Positions 4,513 through 7,441 of a stretch of DNA of 7,441 nt are shown here, piece by piece. The translations under genes and the position numbers were made by a program. The notes beneath the pieces were generated by a model, which saw only the letters and a program-made list of their open reading frames with translations, made no database searches and was not told the DNA's origin. How positions within the stretch are numbered: the first letter of the stretch is position 1; every line of letters starts with the position of its first letter. Source of the stretch: Synergistaceae bacterium UBA1358 (lineage in GTDB: Bacteria; Synergistota; Synergistia; Synergistales; Synergistaceae). Location of the stretch: positions 1 to 7,441 of the forward strand of contig DBRW01000063.1 of NCBI GenBank assembly GCA_002306075.1, written 5' to 3'.

Positions 4513-6447
4513 ATGGATCCGACAACAGAAATGAGATGCTTCAAAGCTGCGAAGATCACACCGGAAATGACAGAAGTGCTTAAAGAAAGGGCCCGTAAAG
4601 GAAGATTGTGGTCGGTAATAGCGACCTCGGCCGCAAAGAGCGGACATCCCGGCGGAGCGCTTTCTTCGATGGACATATACATGACGCTCCTTGCATCAGC
4701 TAATGTCACACCGGATAATTCGGACTGCATGGAACGCGACAGAATAGTGATAAGCCACGGCCACACATCCGCAGGATATTATTCGGCGTTGGCAGCATAC
4801 GGATTTTTCAAGCCGGAAGAGATGTATCCGAATTTCAGGCGTACCTGCAGCCCTTTTCAGGGCCATGTAGAGAGAGAAGTTCCCGGAGTCGACTGGGGTA
4901 CAGGAAACCTCGGACAGGGCCTTGCCGCGGGAGTAGGTTTCGCTATCGCTGCCAGGGCCCGCGGATCGAACGCCAGAACATGGGTCGTGATGGGCGACGG
5001 TGAGCAGGTGAAAGGCCAGGTGGCCGAGGCCAGAAGGATCGCCGTGAAGGAAAAGCTGAACAACCTTACTGTCCTTGTTGACTGGAACGATATCCAGATC
5101 AGCGGCCGCATCGAGGAAGTTATGCCGGTAAACATTCCTGAACTGTGGAAGGCCGACGGATGGCATGTCATCGAATGCGACGGACACTCATACCATCAGA
5201 TATATGACGCGATGAGACATGCTGTCACACATGTCGGATGCTTCGTCATACTCTGCAGGACTGTCATAGGAAAAGGTGTCTCGTTCATGCAGAACATCCC
5301 TGATTACCACGGCAAGGCAGCTTCAGGAGAAGATCTTGCTACCGCGCTTCGCGAACTCGGAGCTGATATGGAGATGTTCGAGAAGGCGCTCGAGATGAGA
5401 AAGGGGGATCTCCCCAAAGGCCGTAAGGTTGAGGTGTTCACGCCCGATCTTGATACGGGGACTCCGGTCACATATACGAAAGACGATAAAAAGGACAACA
5501 GGGGCGCATTCGGGAAAGCCCTGGCCCAGGTAGGCGAACTCAATTACAAAAAAGAGGGGCGCACCCCGATAGTAGTCTTTGACTGCGACCTTGCCGGATC
5601 TGTCAAAGTTGACGGTTTTGCAAAGGTATGTCCCGATAATTTCGTACAGGCAGGCATCCAGGAACACTCAACGGCGACAGTCGCTGGAGCGGCATCCACG
5701 GCCGGAGTCGTCTCCCTGTGGGCAGGCTTCGGCGTTTTCGGAGCGGATGAGGTCTACAACCAGCAGAGGCTGAACGACATCAACAGGGCATCGGTAAAGG
5801 TCGTCCTTACCCACACCGGACTTGATGTCGGCGAAGACGGGATGACCCACCAGTGCATAGATTACGTCGGTCTCTTCCGCAACACTTTCGGATGGAAAGT
5901 TGTCGTTCCGGCGGACCCCAACCAGACGGACAGAGCCGCAAGATGGATGCTGAAGGAGCCTGGCAACGTCTGTATGGCGATGGGCAGGAGCGTGCTTCCC
6001 GTGCTTCTCAAAGAGGACGGCACCCCATTCTACGGAGAGGACTATACGTTCAGGTATGGAGCTATCGACGTCGTAAGAGATGGAAAAGATGCGGTGATAC
6101 TCTCTATGGGACATTTTGCAGGCCGGGCGGTTACAGCGCATGACTTCCTTGCTGCTGAAGGCATAAGCGTGAAAGTCCTCCACTGCGCATCTCCTCTTGG
6201 GATGGATGCCGATGAACTCTTTGAACTTGTGGGAGACAGACCTCTCGTCACCTGCGAAGACCATCATGTCAACACCGGAATAGGTTCGATAGCGGCGATG
6301 ATGGCGGCACGGGCAGGCAAGGCCATTAAACTTGTAAATCTTGGCGTGACCCACTACGGGTGCTCAGGCCCCAGCAATGAGGTCATGGCGGAGATGAAGC
6401 TCTCTCCGAAGGACATAGCCGAAGCTGTAAAAGGATCGCTGAAATAG
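4513..6447 (+). CDS. tkt: Transketolase, full-length single chain
   Basis: Transketolase moves two-carbon ketol units between sugar phosphates in the non-oxidative pentose phosphate pathway, using thiamine diphosphate and a divalent metal. The 644 residues (TktA of E. coli is about 660) contain all three domains. The ThDP/PP domain (about 25-290) has SGHPGG with His45, SHGHTSAGYY with His82 and His84, and the metal/ThDP motif GDGE (161-164) paired with Asn192. The Pyr domain (about 320-490) has AGIQEH with the probable catalytic Glu384, and THTGLDVGEDGMTHQ (433-447). The C-terminal domain covers about 505-640. The Pyr-domain motifs read more like the two-subunit archaeal-type transketolases than like TktA, although here both halves are one chain. 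The start is ATG at 4513, with GAGAGGAG about 10 bases upstream. trmI follows with no gap. Transketolase is firm; 1-deoxyxylulose-5-phosphate synthase is unlikely from the motifs. Confidence 0.93.
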   Translation: MDPTTEMRCFKAAKITPEMTEVLKERARKGRLWSVIATSAAKSGHPGGALSSMDIYMTLLASANVTPDNSDCMERDRIVISHGHTSAGYYSALAAYGFFKPEEMYPNFRRTCSPFQGHVEREVPGVDWGTGNLGQGLAAGVGFAIAARARGSNARTWVVMGDGEQVKGQVAEARRIAVKEKLNNLTVLVDWNDIQISGRIEEVMPVNIPELWKADGWHVIECDGHSYHQIYDAMRHAVTHVGCFVILCRTVIGKGVSFMQNIPDYHGKAASGEDLATALRELGADMEMFEKALEMRKGDLPKGRKVEVFTPDLDTGTPVTYTKDDKKDNRGAFGKALAQVGELNYKKEGRTPIVVFDCDLAGSVKVDGFAKVCPDNFVQAGIQEHSTATVAGAASTAGVVSLWAGFGVFGADEVYNQQRLNDINRASVKVVLTHTGLDVGEDGMTHQCIDYVGLFRNTFGWKVVVPADPNQTDRAARWMLKEPGNVCMAMGRSVLPVLLKEDGTPFYGEDYTFRYGAIDVVRDGKDAVILSMGHFAGRAVTAHDFLAAEGISVKVLHCASPLGMDADELFELVGDRPLVTCEDHHVNTGIGSIAAMMAARAGKAIKLVNLGVTHYGCSGPSNEVMAEMKLSPKDIAEAVKGSLK

Positions 6448-7299
6448 ATGATACAGGCTGGAGATCTTGTATTTATCTGGAACCCCAAAAAAGGAGACAA
6501 TTTCCTGATAAAAGTGACTCCGGGGATGTCACAGGGTACGCATTTCGGGCAGATCAAGCACACAGAACTTATGGAGCATGAGTACGGCGAGGGGATCGTT
6601 ACTCCCAAAGGTGAGGTCTATTACCTGCTGAGACCCACACTTGCCGAATACACGAGAAGACTCAAGAGACAGACCCAGATCGTCTTTCCGAAGGACGCCG
6701 GGTTCATAATCCAGCATCTGAACATTTACCCGGGCTGCACGGTCGTTGAATGCGGGACAGGCTCGGGAAGTCTGTGCTGTACTTTCGCCCACTTCGTGGG
6801 GGACCAGGGCAAGGTGTGCACATATGACCGGAGAGAGGAATTTTCGGCGCTCGCAAAAAAGAACGCCGAAAAATGGGGAGTTGCCCACCGGATCGAGTTC
6901 AACGTCAGGTCCCTGGATGAAGGCTTCAAGGAGAGGAATGCGGACGCGGTATTCCTTGATATCCCGACTCCTTGGGAATATATAGATAAGGCGTATGAGG
7001 CACTTGCTCCGGGGAACCACCTCGGGATACTTGTGCCGACGACGAACCAGGTCTCAGATACAATTGTAAAGCTCAATGAGTTCGGATTTGCCGACATTCA
7101 GGTGGTCGAGCTCATGCTGCGCTATTATAAGACCGAACCGAACCGCATAAGGCCGGAAGATGTCATGATCGGACACACCGGCTATCTGATCTTTGCGGTC
7201 AAGACCCTTCCGTTGAAGGATGAGGTCTCTGCGGAAGCTGGAAATGAGGAGGCCGCACCGACTGCAGAAGCCGAAGCGGCCGGGGATGATCAGGAATAA
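6448..7299 (+). CDS. trmI: tRNA (adenine-58-N1)-methyltransferase TrmI
   Basis: TrmI uses S-adenosylmethionine to methylate A58 in the T loop of tRNAs, which stabilises their fold; in bacteria it acts as a homotetramer. Of the 283 residues, about 1-65 form the small N-terminal beta domain and about 75-255 the Rossmann methyltransferase domain. Visible motifs are YPKD-like FPKDAGFII (75-83), the SAM-binding VVECGTGSGSL (99-109), the acidic YDRREE that follows, and LDIPTPW (170-176) with catalytic Asp171, matching the DxPxPW motif of the family. Residues 258-283 are an Ala/Glu-rich acidic tail, probably disordered, absent from compact homologues such as the Thermus enzyme. The ATG follows the transketolase TAG with no bases between and only a weak upstream site, so translational coupling is likely. 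Confidence 0.92.
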   Translation: MIQAGDLVFIWNPKKGDNFLIKVTPGMSQGTHFGQIKHTELMEHEYGEGIVTPKGEVYYLLRPTLAEYTRRLKRQTQIVFPKDAGFIIQHLNIYPGCTVVECGTGSGSLCCTFAHFVGDQGKVCTYDRREEFSALAKKNAEKWGVAHRIEFNVRSLDEGFKERNADAVFLDIPTPWEYIDKAYEALAPGNHLGILVPTTNQVSDTIVKLNEFGFADIQVVELMLRYYKTEPNRIRPEDVMIGHTGYLIFAVKTLPLKDEVSAEAGNEEAAPTAEAEAAGDDQE

Positions 7300-7319
7300 A
7301 AGGTGTTCAGACCTGCAGG

Positions 7320-7441
7320 ATGGATGAAAATAAGAAACTGATCCTCCATATATGCTGTGCTCCGGATGCCACTGTCCCGGGGGAAGAGCTTCTGAAAGAG
7401 GGGTATGTGACGACCGGGTTTTTCTATGGCAGCAACATACA
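7320..7441 (+). CDS. queH: Epoxyqueuosine reductase QueH, N-terminal part (cut by window edge)
   Basis: Forty codons are visible from ATG at 7320. The opening LILHICCAPDAT (residues 7-18) followed by GYVTTGFFYGSNI is characteristic of QueH (DUF208), which reduces epoxyqueuosine to queuosine in tRNA with an iron-sulfur cluster; the adjacent Cys12-Cys13 and nearby Asp16 belong to the conserved metal-binding set. It lies 20 bases after trmI and continues off the window, so the rest cannot be judged. The ribosome-binding site is weak (CAGG touches the ATG; AAAGGTG is about 15 bases away). No in-frame start lies upstream before the trmI stop, so this ATG is the best start visible. Two tRNA-modification genes in a row support the reading. 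Confidence 0.82.
   Translation, partial: MDENKKLILHICCAPDATVPGEELLKEGYVTTGFFYGSNI

Noticed and set aside
4668..5187. Minus-strand open frames opposite the transketolase gene
   Set aside because: All are antisense to conserved ThDP-binding motifs and show no protein-family features.

Overview
The window looks like a piece of chromosome from an anaerobic, amino-acid- or organic-acid-using bacterium. My tentative guess is Synergistota or a relative. The grounds are moderate GC, free use of AGG/AGA and ATA codons, strong Shine-Dalgarno sites, an Etf-coupled 2-hydroxyacid dehydrogenase, and a transketolase-trmI-queH run. No rRNA or other marker settles the taxonomy. There is no sign of mobile elements, CRISPR, tRNA or rRNA.

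Minus strand, left part (about 1-1091): a methionine-uptake unit. Reading leftwards it has a near-consensus sigma70 promoter (1057-1083), a 27-residue leader peptide ORF (927-1010) very rich in Met and Cys, a strong Rho-independent terminator (880-908 plus a T tail), and then metQ (45-830), the substrate-binding protein of a methionine ABC transporter. Part of the leader coding region can pair with the 5' arm and loop of the terminator (17 base pairs in three blocks), which would prevent the terminator from forming. This is the architecture of ribosome-mediated transcription attenuation that senses charged tRNA-Met (and perhaps tRNA-Cys). It is the most interesting signal in the window. A ribosome-binding site at the left edge suggests that another gene, perhaps metN or metI, follows metQ.

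Minus strand, middle (1092-4338): a tightly overlapping three-gene operon, etfB-etfA-FAD-linked dehydrogenase (GlcD/LctD family). The proteins should form an electron-transferring complex that oxidises a 2-hydroxyacid such as lactate or glycolate. The EtfB signature is of the type found in electron-bifurcating Etfs, and EtfA lacks an N-terminal ferredoxin domain.

Intergenic 4339-4512: a divergent control region with a good promoter for etfB, a weaker candidate for the rightward operon, and a perfect 7-4-7 inverted repeat between the two.

Plus strand (4513-7441): a full-length single-chain transketolase, then trmI (tRNA m1A58 methyltransferase) starting directly after the transketolase stop codon, then the beginning of queH (epoxyqueuosine reductase), cut by the window edge. 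This joins central sugar-phosphate metabolism to two tRNA-modification genes in one probable transcript.
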